Assembly: GCF_003330765.1 (NCBI RefSeq)
Contig: NZ_CP024903.1
Span: 2,418,001 to 2,482,000, forward strand
Length of the DNA: 64,000 nucleotides
Origin: Burkholderia pyrrocinia
GTDB lineage: Bacteria > Pseudomonadota > Gammaproteobacteria > Burkholderiales > Burkholderiaceae
Direction: 5' to 3'
The notes below the pieces were generated by a model. That model searched no databases, was not told the DNA's origin, and saw only the letters and a list, made by a program, of their open reading frames with translations. Made by a program: the position numbers and the translations under genes. Position 1 is the stretch's first letter; each line of letters begins with the position of its first letter. Shown piece by piece: positions 54,374-63,131 of the stretch.

Positions 54374-55842
54374 ACCCGGCTGCCGACCTTCGATTCGAAC
54401 CGCCGCTGCACACCCGGCTCTTCATCGACGGGACGTGGCGCCGCGGCATCGGCGGCGCCACGCTGCCCGTCGTCGATCCGTCGACGGAAGCGGTCCTCGC
54501 CCACGTGGATGCTGGCGGCGAGGCGGACGTCGAGCACGCCGTACAGGCCGCGGCACGCGCGTTTTCCGACTGGAAACGGACGACGGGCGCGGCGCGCGCA
54601 GCCGTGCTCCGGGCGATCGCGCACGGCGTCAACGCGCGCCGCGTGCGGCTCGCGACACTGCAGTCGCTCAACAACGGCAAGCCGTTCGCCGAAGCCGAGA
54701 TCGACGTCGCGGATGTGATCGCCACGTTCGACTACTACGCGGAGCTTGCGGAACGTCTCGACACGGATGGCGAAACGGCCGTGGCGTTGCCGAGCGCCGA
54801 CCATCGCGCGTGGATCCGCCGCGAACCAGCCGGCGTCGCCGCGCTGATCGTGCCGTGGAATTTCCCGATGGTGACGACCGCCTGGAAGCTTGCCCCCGCG
54901 CTCGCAGCCGGCTGCACCGTCGTGCTGAAGCCGTCCGAGATCACGCCGCTGCCCGAGCTCGAGCTGGCGGCGATCGTCGCCGAAGCGGGCCTGCCGCCCG
55001 GCGTGCTGAACGTCGTGACAGGCACCGGCGACAACGTCGGGGCGCCGCTATGCGCGCACCCGCTCGTCGCGAAGGTATCGTTCACCGGCAGCACGGCCGT
55101 CGGCGCCCGGGTCATGAAGACAGCGGCGGACACGATCAAGGGCGTCGGCCTCGAACTGGGCGGCAAGTCGTCGATCGTCGTGTTCGACGACGCCGACCCC
55201 GATTTCGCGGTCGAGCTGATCGCGGGCGGCGGCCTGTTCAACGCAGGACAGATGTGCTCGGCCACGTCGCGCGTGCTCGTCGCCGCCCCGCTCGCCGACG
55301 ACCTGATCGCGCGCCTCGCGCGACGGATCGACGCGATCGTCGTCGGCCCGCCGTTCGCGCCCGGCGTACAGATGGGACCGTTAACGAACCACGCGCAATA
55401 TGAACGCGTGAAGCGTCACATCGCGCAAGGCAAGACCGACGGCGCGCGGCACGTGACGGGCGGCGACGTGCTCGCGGGCCCCGGCTACTTCATCCGGCCG
55501 GCGCTGTTCGCCAACGTGCCTGCCGACAGCGCGCTATGGCGCGAGGAAATCTTCGGCCCGGTGCTGTGCATACGCGCGTTCGATACCGAGGACGACGCGA
55601 TCGCAGCCGCCAACGATACCGAATACGGGCTCGTCGCGACCATCGTCACGCGCGACGCCGCACGCGGCAAGCGGGTCGCCGGCGCGCTCGAGGCGGGCGT
55701 CGTGTGGATCAATACGCCGCAACTGATCTATCCGCAAACCTCATGGGGCGGCTACAAGCGCAGCAGCGTCGGTCGCGAGCTCGGCCCGTTCGGGCTGGCC
55801 GCGTTCCAGGAAATCAAGCAGGTGATGATGCCGGCCCGTTGA
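54370..55842 (+). CDS. Aldehyde dehydrogenase (guanidinobutyraldehyde / betaine-aldehyde type)
   Basis: 490 residues. NAD-dependent. Marks: 'PAGVAALIVPWNFPMVTTAW', 'FTGSTAVGARVMKTAADTIK', general base Glu in 'GLELGGKSSIVVFDDADP', catalytic Cys in 'FNAGQMCSATSRVLV' and C-terminal 'SSVGRELGPFGLAAFQEIKQ'. It belongs to the plant-BADH/aminoaldehyde group. ATG 54370 overlaps the decarboxylase stop (ATGA), with GGAG upstream, so translation is coupled and the substrate should be the decarboxylase product, probably 4-guanidinobutyraldehyde. Betaine aldehyde or aminobutyraldehyde are alternatives. Confidence 0.86.
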   Translation: MNPAADLRFEPPLHTRLFIDGTWRRGIGGATLPVVDPSTEAVLAHVDAGGEADVEHAVQAAARAFSDWKRTTGAARAAVLRAIAHGVNARRVRLATLQSLNNGKPFAEAEIDVADVIATFDYYAELAERLDTDGETAVALPSADHRAWIRREPAGVAALIVPWNFPMVTTAWKLAPALAAGCTVVLKPSEITPLPELELAAIVAEAGLPPGVLNVVTGTGDNVGAPLCAHPLVAKVSFTGSTAVGARVMKTAADTIKGVGLELGGKSSIVVFDDADPDFAVELIAGGGLFNAGQMCSATSRVLVAAPLADDLIARLARRIDAIVVGPPFAPGVQMGPLTNHAQYERVKRHIAQGKTDGARHVTGGDVLAGPGYFIRPALFANVPADSALWREEIFGPVLCIRAFDTEDDAIAAANDTEYGLVATIVTRDAARGKRVAGALEAGVVWINTPQLIYPQTSWGGYKRSSVGRELGPFGLAAFQEIKQVMMPAR

Positions 55843-55991
55843 GACCGGCCGGGCCATGCGTTTATGTCATGCCGCGCATGCGGATATTTCGTTTGTTGCG
55901 GAAATTTGACCTCCCTACAGTGCATTCACCCCAGCGCCGCCGACCAGCGGCCGACAACGATTCACACGACGTCGTTCGACAGGAGACAGCC

Positions 55992-57089
55992 ATGCAACAC
56001 TTCAAGGCGGGAAGAAGGCAGGTGATCAAGACGCTCGGCACGGCGCTCGCCGCCTCCGCCCTTCCGATGCCATTCATCAGTACTGCAAAAGCACAGGAGC
56101 GCGCTTTCGCGGGCAAGACGCTGCGCCTGCTCACGTGGTCTGACGATACCGGCGCGGCTGCGTTGCGCAACATCGCAGAAACGTTTTCCCGGAAGACCGG
56201 CGCCCGTGTGATCGCCGACCGCGCGGACGGCACCTCGGGCATGGTCGCCAAGGTCAAGGCCGCGGGCGAGCGGCCGACCTACGACGTGATCACGCTGGCC
56301 GGCGTCGGCGCAGCCGGCCTCGCCGAAGCCGGCCTGCTCGCGAAGCCGGACCTGAACCGGCTGCCGAACCTGAAGGATGTCGCACCGCAGTACCGCACGG
56401 GCGCGAACGGCTTCGGCATCGGCTACCTGCTGTGGTCGGACGGGCTGATCTATAACACGTCGACCGTGAAAACCGCGCCGTCGAGCTACGAAGCACTGTG
56501 GGATCCGAAATACGCGGGGCGCCTGTTCCTGCCCCCGCCCGAATGGGCCGAGGCAGTCGATCTCGCGATCGTCGCCGCGAAGCTGGCCGGCGGTTCGCAG
56601 CAGAACATCGATCCGGGCTTCCGCAAGCTCGCGGAGCTCAAGGACCGCGTGATGACGCTCGGCGAGAACCCGAACCAGGTCGCCGACCTGTTCCGCACCG
56701 GCTCGCTCGACATCGGCGGCATCTACTCGCCCGCTTTCTTTCCGGACCAGATCCGCAAACCCGACTACAAGATGGGCGTCACCTACGGGATGAAGGAAGG
56801 CTTCGCGACGCAACTGATGTTCACGGTGATCCCGAAAGCGCACCCGGGCGATCTCGACCTGATCCACGCGTTCATCAACCACGCGCTCGATGCGGGTGTG
56901 CAGGGCCGGATGGCGGCCGACGTGTTGAACGGGCCGGTCAATTCGAAGGCCGTGATCCCGGCGGAAAGCCGCGCGTTCGTGCCGTCGCCGCAGCAAATCG
57001 CGGAAAAGGCCATCCTGCACGACGACAAGGCGCTCGCAGTCGTCCAGCCGGCGTGGATCAAGCGCTATACGAGCCTCTTCGCGGCATAA
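55992..57089 (+). CDS. Polyamine-type ABC importer, periplasmic binding protein
   Basis: 365 residues, PotD/PotF-like family 1 binding protein. The signal region MQHFKAGRRQVIKTLGTALA holds a twin-arginine RRQVIK, followed by a hydrophobic stretch and 'AKA', suggesting Tat export. Then 'KTLRLLTWSDDTGAAALRNI', 'GIGYLLWSDGLIYNTSTVKT', 'YEALWDPKYAGRLFLPPPEW' and 'HPGDLDLIHAFINHALDAGV'. Probable ligand: a polyamine or a guanidino compound such as agmatine or guanidinobutyrate, given the enzymes upstream. It starts a four-gene importer, 149 bases after the dehydrogenase gene. Confidence 0.85.
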   Translation: MQHFKAGRRQVIKTLGTALAASALPMPFISTAKAQERAFAGKTLRLLTWSDDTGAAALRNIAETFSRKTGARVIADRADGTSGMVAKVKAAGERPTYDVITLAGVGAAGLAEAGLLAKPDLNRLPNLKDVAPQYRTGANGFGIGYLLWSDGLIYNTSTVKTAPSSYEALWDPKYAGRLFLPPPEWAEAVDLAIVAAKLAGGSQQNIDPGFRKLAELKDRVMTLGENPNQVADLFRTGSLDIGGIYSPAFFPDQIRKPDYKMGVTYGMKEGFATQLMFTVIPKAHPGDLDLIHAFINHALDAGVQGRMAADVLNGPVNSKAVIPAESRAFVPSPQQIAEKAILHDDKALAVVQPAWIKRYTSLFAA

Positions 57090-57093
57090 CGAC

Positions 57094-58014
57094 ATGGCTT
57101 CGCTGTCCACATCCCGTGACGCGGAACCGGCCGCCGTCGGCCAGGCCGGTTCCGCCGCCGCAAGTTCGCTGCCCGGCGTGCCGCCGTGGCTGCTGCTGGC
57201 GCCGATCCTCGCGTTCCTCGCGGTGCTCGCGGCCGCGACGCTCACCGTGCTGCGAATGAGCGTCGGTACGTCGGGCAACGAATGGCGCACGTTCACGCTG
57301 CAGAACTACGCCGATCTCGCCGACCCGTACTTCATGCACTCGCTGTGGCTCACGCTGCGCCTCGCGTTCCAGAGCATGGTGTGCGCGGTGCTGCTCGCGA
57401 TTCCGGTCGCGCTGGCGATGGCGCGCGCCGAATCGCGGCTTGCACGACGACTCATGCTCGCCGGCGTGCTGCTGCCGCTGCTCGTCAACCTGCTGCTGCA
57501 GGGCTACGGCTGGCTCGTGATGCTCGGCCCGGCGGGCCTGCTCAACCGCTCGCTGCTGGCGGCCGGCGTCATCGAACGGCCGCTGCAGCTGCTGTACCGC
57601 GAACACGGCGTGCTGCTCGGACTGATCCAGACTGCGTTCCCGCTTGCCGTGCTGCCGCTGTCGAGCGCGCTGCGCGCGGTGTCCCGCGCCTACGACGAAG
57701 CGGCCGCGACCCTCGGCGCGACGCGCTGGCAGACGCTGCGACACGTGACGTTGCCGCTCGCGATGCCGGGCCTCGTATCCGGCGCGCTGCTCGTGTTCGC
57801 ATACAACGCGAGCGCGTTCGCGGTACCGCTGCTGCTCGGCGGCCGGCGCGTGCCGATGCTCGCGGTACTCGTGCACGACCAGGTCGCACCGCTGCTCAAC
57901 TGGCCTGCCGCGTCCGCCTCCGGCGTCGTGCTGATGGGCGCAACGCTCGTCGTGATGGCGGTGTCCCAGCGCCTCGCGCACGTCCTGCAACGTAACGACG
58001 AGGTCACGCGATGA
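57094..58014 (+). CDS. Polyamine-type ABC importer permease (PotB-like)
   Basis: 306 residues, six helices. N-terminal helix 'PPWLLLAPILAFLAVLAAAT'; coupling loop 'YDEAAATLGATRWQTLRHVT', the EAA motif of binding-protein-dependent permeases. It starts four bases after the binding-protein stop and overlaps the next permease by four bases (ATGA). The proline/alanine-rich first 30 residues are longer than in PotB and are probably cytoplasmic. Confidence 0.86.
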   Translation: MASLSTSRDAEPAAVGQAGSAAASSLPGVPPWLLLAPILAFLAVLAAATLTVLRMSVGTSGNEWRTFTLQNYADLADPYFMHSLWLTLRLAFQSMVCAVLLAIPVALAMARAESRLARRLMLAGVLLPLLVNLLLQGYGWLVMLGPAGLLNRSLLAAGVIERPLQLLYREHGVLLGLIQTAFPLAVLPLSSALRAVSRAYDEAAATLGATRWQTLRHVTLPLAMPGLVSGALLVFAYNASAFAVPLLLGGRRVPMLAVLVHDQVAPLLNWPAASASGVVLMGATLVVMAVSQRLAHVLQRNDEVTR

Positions 58015-58853
58015 ATGCCCTCCTGCTGCGCACGCCGCTGCCCGGCCGTCTCGGACGCGCGACCGGCGTGCTCGCGACGCTCGTGCTGTGCCTCGCCGCG
58101 TTGCCGATCCTGACGATGATCGCGATGTCGTTCGGTTCGTCGGGCACGCTCGAATTCCCGCCGCGCGACTTCAGCCTGCACTGGTACCGCGCCGCATGGC
58201 AGACCTTCGTGTCGGCCGATGCGAGCAGTGCGCAATCGATGGGGGCCGCGCTGACGACGAGTCTCGTCGTCGCGATTGCGACGATGCTGATCGCGACGGC
58301 CGTGTCGGTGCCCGCGGCCTACGCGCTGTCGCGCTATCGCTTTCGCGGCAAGGCGCTCGTCGAACAGCTCGTCGCACTGCCGATCGTCTACCCGCTGGTG
58401 ATGCTCGGTCTCGCGCTGCTGCTCGTGTTCAACGCGTTGCCGGCGGACCTCGGACTTGTGCGGCTGGTGGTTGCGCACGTGATCCTGACACTGCCGTTCA
58501 CCGTGAAGAACTGCGCGGCATCGGTCGCGTCGATCGGCCCGGAATTCGAGGAAGCCGCATGGCTGATGGGTGCGAGCCCGCGCCGCGCGCTCGTCGATGT
58601 CGTGCTGCCGCTGATGCGGCCGGGCATCCTCGCCGGCATGCTGTTCGCGTTCATCGTGTCGTTCAACGAATTCACCGTGACGTTCTTTCTGTACAGCGTC
58701 GACACGATGACGCTGCCGGTCTGGCTCTACAGCCGCACGGTGTCGTCGCTCGACCCGACCGTGTTCTGTTTCGCGGTGTTCACCGTCGCGATCGATTTCG
58801 CGCTGATCTGGATGCTCGAAAAACTCGTCGGCGACAAGGGCGTTGCGCTCTGA
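58011..58853 (+). CDS. Polyamine-type ABC importer permease (PotC-like)
   Basis: 280 residues, six helices. 'VLCLAALPILTMIAMSFGSS' as first helix; 'FPPRDFSLHWYRAAW' (the PotC periplasmic F-S-L-x-W-Y pattern); EAA loop 'EFEEAAWLMGASPRRALVDV'; 'FAFIVSFNEFTVTFFLYSVD', strongly PotC-like. Coupled to the PotB-like gene by overlap; the ATPase gene follows after 35 bases. Confidence 0.87.
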   Translation: MNALLLRTPLPGRLGRATGVLATLVLCLAALPILTMIAMSFGSSGTLEFPPRDFSLHWYRAAWQTFVSADASSAQSMGAALTTSLVVAIATMLIATAVSVPAAYALSRYRFRGKALVEQLVALPIVYPLVMLGLALLLVFNALPADLGLVRLVVAHVILTLPFTVKNCAASVASIGPEFEEAAWLMGASPRRALVDVVLPLMRPGILAGMLFAFIVSFNEFTVTFFLYSVDTMTLPVWLYSRTVSSLDPTVFCFAVFTVAIDFALIWMLEKLVGDKGVAL

Positions 58854-58888
58854 CCGACGCGCCGCCCTCACCGGTTCAAGGAAATTCC

Positions 58889-59962
58889 ATGTCCCAGCTC
58901 ATCCTCCAGCACGTCACGAAGCGCTTCCACCAGGCGTATGCCGTCGATCATGTCGACCTGTCCGTGCCGGACGGCAAGCTCGTCTGCTTTCTCGGCCCGT
59001 CGGGATGCGGCAAGACGACGCTGATGCGGATCATCGCCGGCCTCGAAACGCCGACTTCGGGCACGATCGCGTTCGCCGGCTGCGAACTCACGCACGTTCC
59101 CGCCAACCGGCGCGATTTCGGCATGGTGTTCCAGTCCCTCGCGCTGTTCCCGCACATGACGGTCGCACAGAACATCGCGTATCCGCTGCGACTGCGCAAG
59201 ACCGCCAGGGCAGCGCAGGCACAGCGCGTCGCCGAGCTGCTCGACCTGATCCAGCTGCCGCATATGGCCAGTCGCCTCGTCACGCAACTGTCGGGCGGGC
59301 AGCGCCAGCGCGTCGCGATTGCACGCGCGATCGCTTCGTCGCCGCGCCTGCTGCTGCTCGACGAACCGCTCTCGGCGCTCGACGCGAAGCTGCGCGAGGC
59401 GATGCAGGTGGAGATCCGCCTGCTCCAGCAGCGGCTCGGCATCACGACGATCATGGTCACGCACGACCAGCGCGAAGCGATGACGATGGCCGACGAGATC
59501 GTCGTGATGGACAAAGGCCGGATTCAGCAGGTGGGCCGGCCGCTCGACATCTACCGCGATCCGGTCAACGAATTCGTCGCCGATTTCATCGGCCTCGGCA
59601 ATATCCTGCCGGTCGCCCGCGACGGCGATGATGCGATTGTCCTGCCGGGCGGACAACGTCTCGCGATCCGCCGCGCGCCGGGCACGCCACACACGGCCGA
59701 CGCCGCGCGCCTGCTGATCCGCCCCGAGGATATCTGCGTGCGCCCGAGCGCGGCACTGCCGTCCACGCCCAACACGCTTGCCGGCACGATCACGTTCGTG
59801 CGCGACGTCGGTGCGTCGATCGAAGCGACGATCGATTGCCACGGCTTCACGCTGACGGCCGCGACGACGCCGCGCGAAACGCCCGACCTGCACGTCGGCA
59901 TGCCGGTATTCGCCGAACTGCCGGCGCGCGCATGCAAGCTGATCGCAGCACGCGACGCCTGA
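58889..59962 (+). CDS. Polyamine-type ABC importer ATPase (PotA-like)
   Basis: 357 residues. Walker A GPSGCGKTT at 36-44, signature '[15 protein letters not shown]', Walker B 'LLLLDEPLSALD', switch 'VTHDQREAMTMAD', and a C-terminal TOBE-type domain (about 245-355, 'RLLIRPEDICVRP'). This is the PotA/CysA layout. ATG 58889 with AAGGA upstream. It completes the first importer; the second importer starts 40 bases on. Confidence 0.89.
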   Translation: MSQLILQHVTKRFHQAYAVDHVDLSVPDGKLVCFLGPSGCGKTTLMRIIAGLETPTSGTIAFAGCELTHVPANRRDFGMVFQSLALFPHMTVAQNIAYPLRLRKTARAAQAQRVAELLDLIQLPHMASRLVTQLSGGQRQRVAIARAIASSPRLLLLDEPLSALDAKLREAMQVEIRLLQQRLGITTIMVTHDQREAMTMADEIVVMDKGRIQQVGRPLDIYRDPVNEFVADFIGLGNILPVARDGDDAIVLPGGQRLAIRRAPGTPHTADAARLLIRPEDICVRPSAALPSTPNTLAGTITFVRDVGASIEATIDCHGFTLTAATTPRETPDLHVGMPVFAELPARACKLIAARDA

Positions 59963-60002
59963 CGCCGCTCCCTTTCACCACTGCCGCAACAAGGATCCCG
60001 CC

Positions 60003-60827
60003 ATGAACGCATCGACCCAAGCCACCCGCCTCGTGCGACGCCTGCTCGCCCGCACTGCCCTCCTCTGCGCCTGCGCCGGCACGGCAGGACTCGCCGCCTT
60101 CGCGCCGCTCGCGCATGCCGATGCACTCGACACGATCGCGAAGTCCGGCGTCGTACGGGTCGGCGTGTTCGAGGACTATCCGCCGTTCGGCTCGATCGGC
60201 CCCGACATGAAGCCGCTAGGCTATGACATCGACATGGCGAACCTGCTCGGCAAGGCGCTCAACGCGAAGGTCGAGCTCGTGCAGGTCACCGGCGACAACC
60301 GGATGGCGTACCTCGCCGACCGCAAGACCGACATGCTGCTGTCGGTCGGCCAGACGCCCGAACGCGCAAAGGTGATCGACTTCTCGAACGCGTATGCGCC
60401 GTACTATCTCGCAGTATTCGGGCCGAAATCGCTCGCCGTGAAAGGCACCGCCGATCTCGCCGGCAAATCGGTCGCGGTCGCGCGCGGCACGCTCGAGGAC
60501 CTGAGCGTGAGCAAGGTCGCTCCGCCGAGCGCGACGATCAAGCGCTTCGACGATCCGAACGGCGCGATCGCCGCCTTCCTGTCGGGACAGGCACAACTGC
60601 TCGTGGTCGGCAACGACGTCGGCGCGACGATCATCGCGCGCCATCCTTCGATCGACCCCGAACAGAAGTTCTCGCTGTTCAGCTCGCCCGATCACGTCGG
60701 CCTGAACAAGAACGAGCCGCGCCTGATGCAGAAGGTCAACGACGCGATCGCCAGTGCAAAGAAGAACGGCACGCTGAACACGCTGTCGCAGAAGTGGCTG
60801 CACGCGGCACTGCCGGCCGATCTGTAA
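60003..60827 (+). CDS. Polar amino-acid ABC importer, periplasmic binding protein
   Basis: 274 residues. Signal peptide with cleavage at 'AHA-DA' (residue 39). The mature protein reads LDTIAKSGVVRVGVFEDYPP, 'GYDIDMANLLGKALNAKVEL', 'KTDMLLSVGQTPERAKVIDF' and 'SLAVKGTADLAGKSVAVARG', a family 3 solute-binding protein. It ends 'GTLNTLSQKWLHAALPADL'. It belongs to the second importer in the run. Its ligand may be arginine or another product-linked amino acid; sequence alone does not settle this. Confidence 0.87.
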   Translation: MNASTQATRLVRRLLARTALLCACAGTAGLAAFAPLAHADALDTIAKSGVVRVGVFEDYPPFGSIGPDMKPLGYDIDMANLLGKALNAKVELVQVTGDNRMAYLADRKTDMLLSVGQTPERAKVIDFSNAYAPYYLAVFGPKSLAVKGTADLAGKSVAVARGTLEDLSVSKVAPPSATIKRFDDPNGAIAAFLSGQAQLLVVGNDVGATIIARHPSIDPEQKFSLFSSPDHVGLNKNEPRLMQKVNDAIASAKKNGTLNTLSQKWLHAALPADL

Positions 60828-60870
60828 TGTGCCCCGTGCCCACCCAGCATTCACGACGAAAGGCGCCGCG

Positions 60871-61635
60871 ATGACCTACGTGTTCGATTTCAGCGATTTC
60901 GGCCTGTACGCAGGCATGCTCGCGCGCGGGATCGGCGTGACGCTCGGCCTCACCGCAGCCTCCACCGTGCTCGGCGGCCTGATCGGCACGGCTGGCGCTT
61001 GGATCGCGCTCGCCGGCCCCCGCTGGGCGCGTGCGCTCGTCGCGACCTATGTCGAACTGATCCGCAACACGCCGTTTCTGGTCCAGTTGTTCTTCGTCTT
61101 CTTCGGCCTGCCCGGTATCGGCGTGCATATCGACGAAGCGCAGGCGGCCGTGCTGGCGATGACGGTCAACCTCGGCGCCTATGCCGTCGAGATCCTGCGC
61201 GCCGGCATCGAATCGGTGCCGCACGGGCAAACGCAGGCCGCGCGGGCGCTCGGGCTGCACGGCCGGCAGGTATTCGGCCACGTCATCCTGCCGCAGGCGC
61301 TCGCGAACGTGTATCCCGCGCTGCTCGGGCAGGTGCTGATCGTGATGCTCGGCTCGGCCGTCGTGTCGCAGATCTCGGTACCCGACCTGACATACGCGGC
61401 GAACTTCATCCAGTCGCGCAATTTCCGCGCGTTCGAGATCTACATCGTCGTGACCGCGATCTACCTGCTGTTGTCGATCGCGCTGCGCATGCTGCTCAAT
61501 CGCGCGGGCCGCCGGCTCTTCACGGGCCGCGCGCCGCACGGCGCGGCCACGGCACCGCGACGCGCGCGCGTTGCCCGCTTCGCGCGACGCGTCCGCTCCC
61601 CCGAAATCCGCCTCCCGACGGAGCGTGCACGATGA
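60871..61635 (+). CDS. Polar amino-acid ABC importer permease 1
   Basis: 254 residues. HisMQ-type: 'VELIRNTPFLVQLFFVFFGL', EAA-like loop 'ARALGLHGRQVFGHVILPQA', then 'AVVSQISVPDLTYAANFIQS'. ATG 60871 (MTYVFDFSDFGLYAGMLARG) has AAAGG upstream; an extension to 60829 has no support. The tail after about residue 220 is basic and longer than usual. It overlaps permease 2 by four bases. Confidence 0.86.
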   Translation: MTYVFDFSDFGLYAGMLARGIGVTLGLTAASTVLGGLIGTAGAWIALAGPRWARALVATYVELIRNTPFLVQLFFVFFGLPGIGVHIDEAQAAVLAMTVNLGAYAVEILRAGIESVPHGQTQAARALGLHGRQVFGHVILPQALANVYPALLGQVLIVMLGSAVVSQISVPDLTYAANFIQSRNFRAFEIYIVVTAIYLLLSIALRMLLNRAGRRLFTGRAPHGAATAPRRARVARFARRVRSPEIRLPTERAR

Positions 61636-62288
61636 TCGAATTCACTCCCTGGGACATTGCGTGGAACCTGCTGCTCGCCGCGCGCTGGACCGTTCTGCTC
61701 TCGCTGATCACGTTCGTCGGTGGCAGTCTGGCCGGGTTCGCGTTGCTCGCGATGCGCGTATCACCGGCGCCGGCGCTGCGCCGCTTCGTGAGCCTGTATG
61801 TCGAGCTGTTTCAGGGCACGCCGCTGCTGATGCAGCTATTCCTCGGTTTCTTCGGACTGCCGCTCATCGGCATCGACGTGACGCCATGGATCGCCGCGTC
61901 GGTCATGCTGACGTTGAACGCCAGCGCCTATCTGGCCGACATCTGGCGCGGCTGCGTCGACGCGGTGCCGCGCGGCCAGTGGCATGCCGCAGCGAGTCTC
62001 GGCATGACGTGGACGCAGCAGCTGCGCTATGTGGTCTGGCCGCAAGCATGGAAAATCGCACTGCCGCCGACCGTCGGCTTTCTCGTGCAGGCGGTAAAGA
62101 GCACCGCGCTCACGTCGATCATCGGGCTGACCGAACTCACCAAGACCGGCAACATCATCACCAACGCGGTGTTCAAGCCGTTTCCGATCTACGCGATGGT
62201 CGCACTGCTCTACTTCGCGATGTGTTTCCCGTTGACGTGGTACGCACGCGCGCTCGAGCGACGCTATCGCGTCGCGAAGGCGCGCTGA
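61632..62288 (+). CDS. Polar amino-acid ABC importer permease 2
   Basis: 218 residues. '[20 protein letters not shown]', loop '[20 protein letters not shown]', then '[20 protein letters not shown]', all typical of GltK/HisM-like permeases. The ATGA overlap with permease 1 shows coupling. The ATPase gene follows after 40 bases. Confidence 0.87.
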   Translation: MIEFTPWDIAWNLLLAARWTVLLSLITFVGGSLAGFALLAMRVSPAPALRRFVSLYVELFQGTPLLMQLFLGFFGLPLIGIDVTPWIAASVMLTLNASAYLADIWRGCVDAVPRGQWHAAASLGMTWTQQLRYVVWPQAWKIALPPTVGFLVQAVKSTALTSIIGLTELTKTGNIITNAVFKPFPIYAMVALLYFAMCFPLTWYARALERRYRVAKAR

Positions 62289-62328
62289 ACCGGCGCCGCG
62301 TGCACCTCATTACGATTCAGGTACCGAC

Positions 62329-63054
62329 ATGATTTCCATCAGTAACGTTTCGAAGTGGTACGGCCAGTTCAAGGTCCTTGCCGATTGCACGACCGAGGTC
62401 AAGAAAGGCGAAGTGGTCGTCGTGTGCGGCCCGTCGGGCTCGGGCAAGTCGACGCTGATCAAGACCGTGAACGGCCTCGAGCCGTTCCAGCAGGGCGAGA
62501 TCCTCGTGAACGGCCAGTCGGTCGGCGACAAGAAGACGAACCTGTCGAAGCTGCGCTCGAAGGTCGGGATGGTGTTCCAGCATTTCGAGCTGTTCCCGCA
62601 CCTGTCGATCACCGAGAACCTGACGCTCGCGCAAATCAAGGTGCTCGGCCGCGGCAAGGACGAGGCGAACGAGAAGGGCATGAAGCTGCTCGATCGCGTC
62701 GGCCTGAAGGCGCATGCGCACAAGTTCCCGGGCCAGTTGTCGGGCGGCCAGCAGCAGCGTGTCGCGATCGCGCGCGCGCTGTCGATGGACCCGATCGCGA
62801 TGCTGTTCGACGAACCGACCTCCGCGCTCGATCCCGAGATGATCAACGAAGTGCTCGACGTGATGGTCCAGCTCGCGCAGGAAGGGATGACGATGATGGT
62901 CGTCACGCACGAGATGGGCTTCGCGAAGAAGGTCGCTCATCGCGTGATCTTCATGGATCAGGGCGCGATCGTCGAGGACGACCGCAAGGACGATTTCTTC
63001 TCGAATCCGAAGTCGGATCGCGCGAAGGACTTCCTCGCGAAGATCCTGCACTGA
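62329..63054 (+). CDS. Polar amino-acid ABC importer ATPase (GltL/GlnQ-like)
   Basis: 241 residues. Walker [10 protein letters not shown] at 34-42, '[20 protein letters not shown]', signature '[17 protein letters not shown]', Walker B '[16 protein letters not shown]', switch '[20 protein letters not shown]'. Very close to GltL of glutamate/aspartate importers. Its lysine-rich sequence and more uniform codon use differ slightly from the Arg/Ala-rich permease genes before it, so it may have been recruited from a glt operon. Confidence 0.89.
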   Translation: MISISNVSKWYGQFKVLADCTTEVKKGEVVVVCGPSGSGKSTLIKTVNGLEPFQQGEILVNGQSVGDKKTNLSKLRSKVGMVFQHFELFPHLSITENLTLAQIKVLGRGKDEANEKGMKLLDRVGLKAHAHKFPGQLSGGQQQRVAIARALSMDPIAMLFDEPTSALDPEMINEVLDVMVQLAQEGMTMMVVTHEMGFAKKVAHRVIFMDQGAIVEDDRKDDFFSNPKSDRAKDFLAKILH

Positions 63055-63131
63055 GCGGCGGTCATGCACGCGCCCTGCCCGACGTGCCGCACCCGGCATT
63101 CCCGATCGCCCGTTCCACGCCGGCCTTCCCG

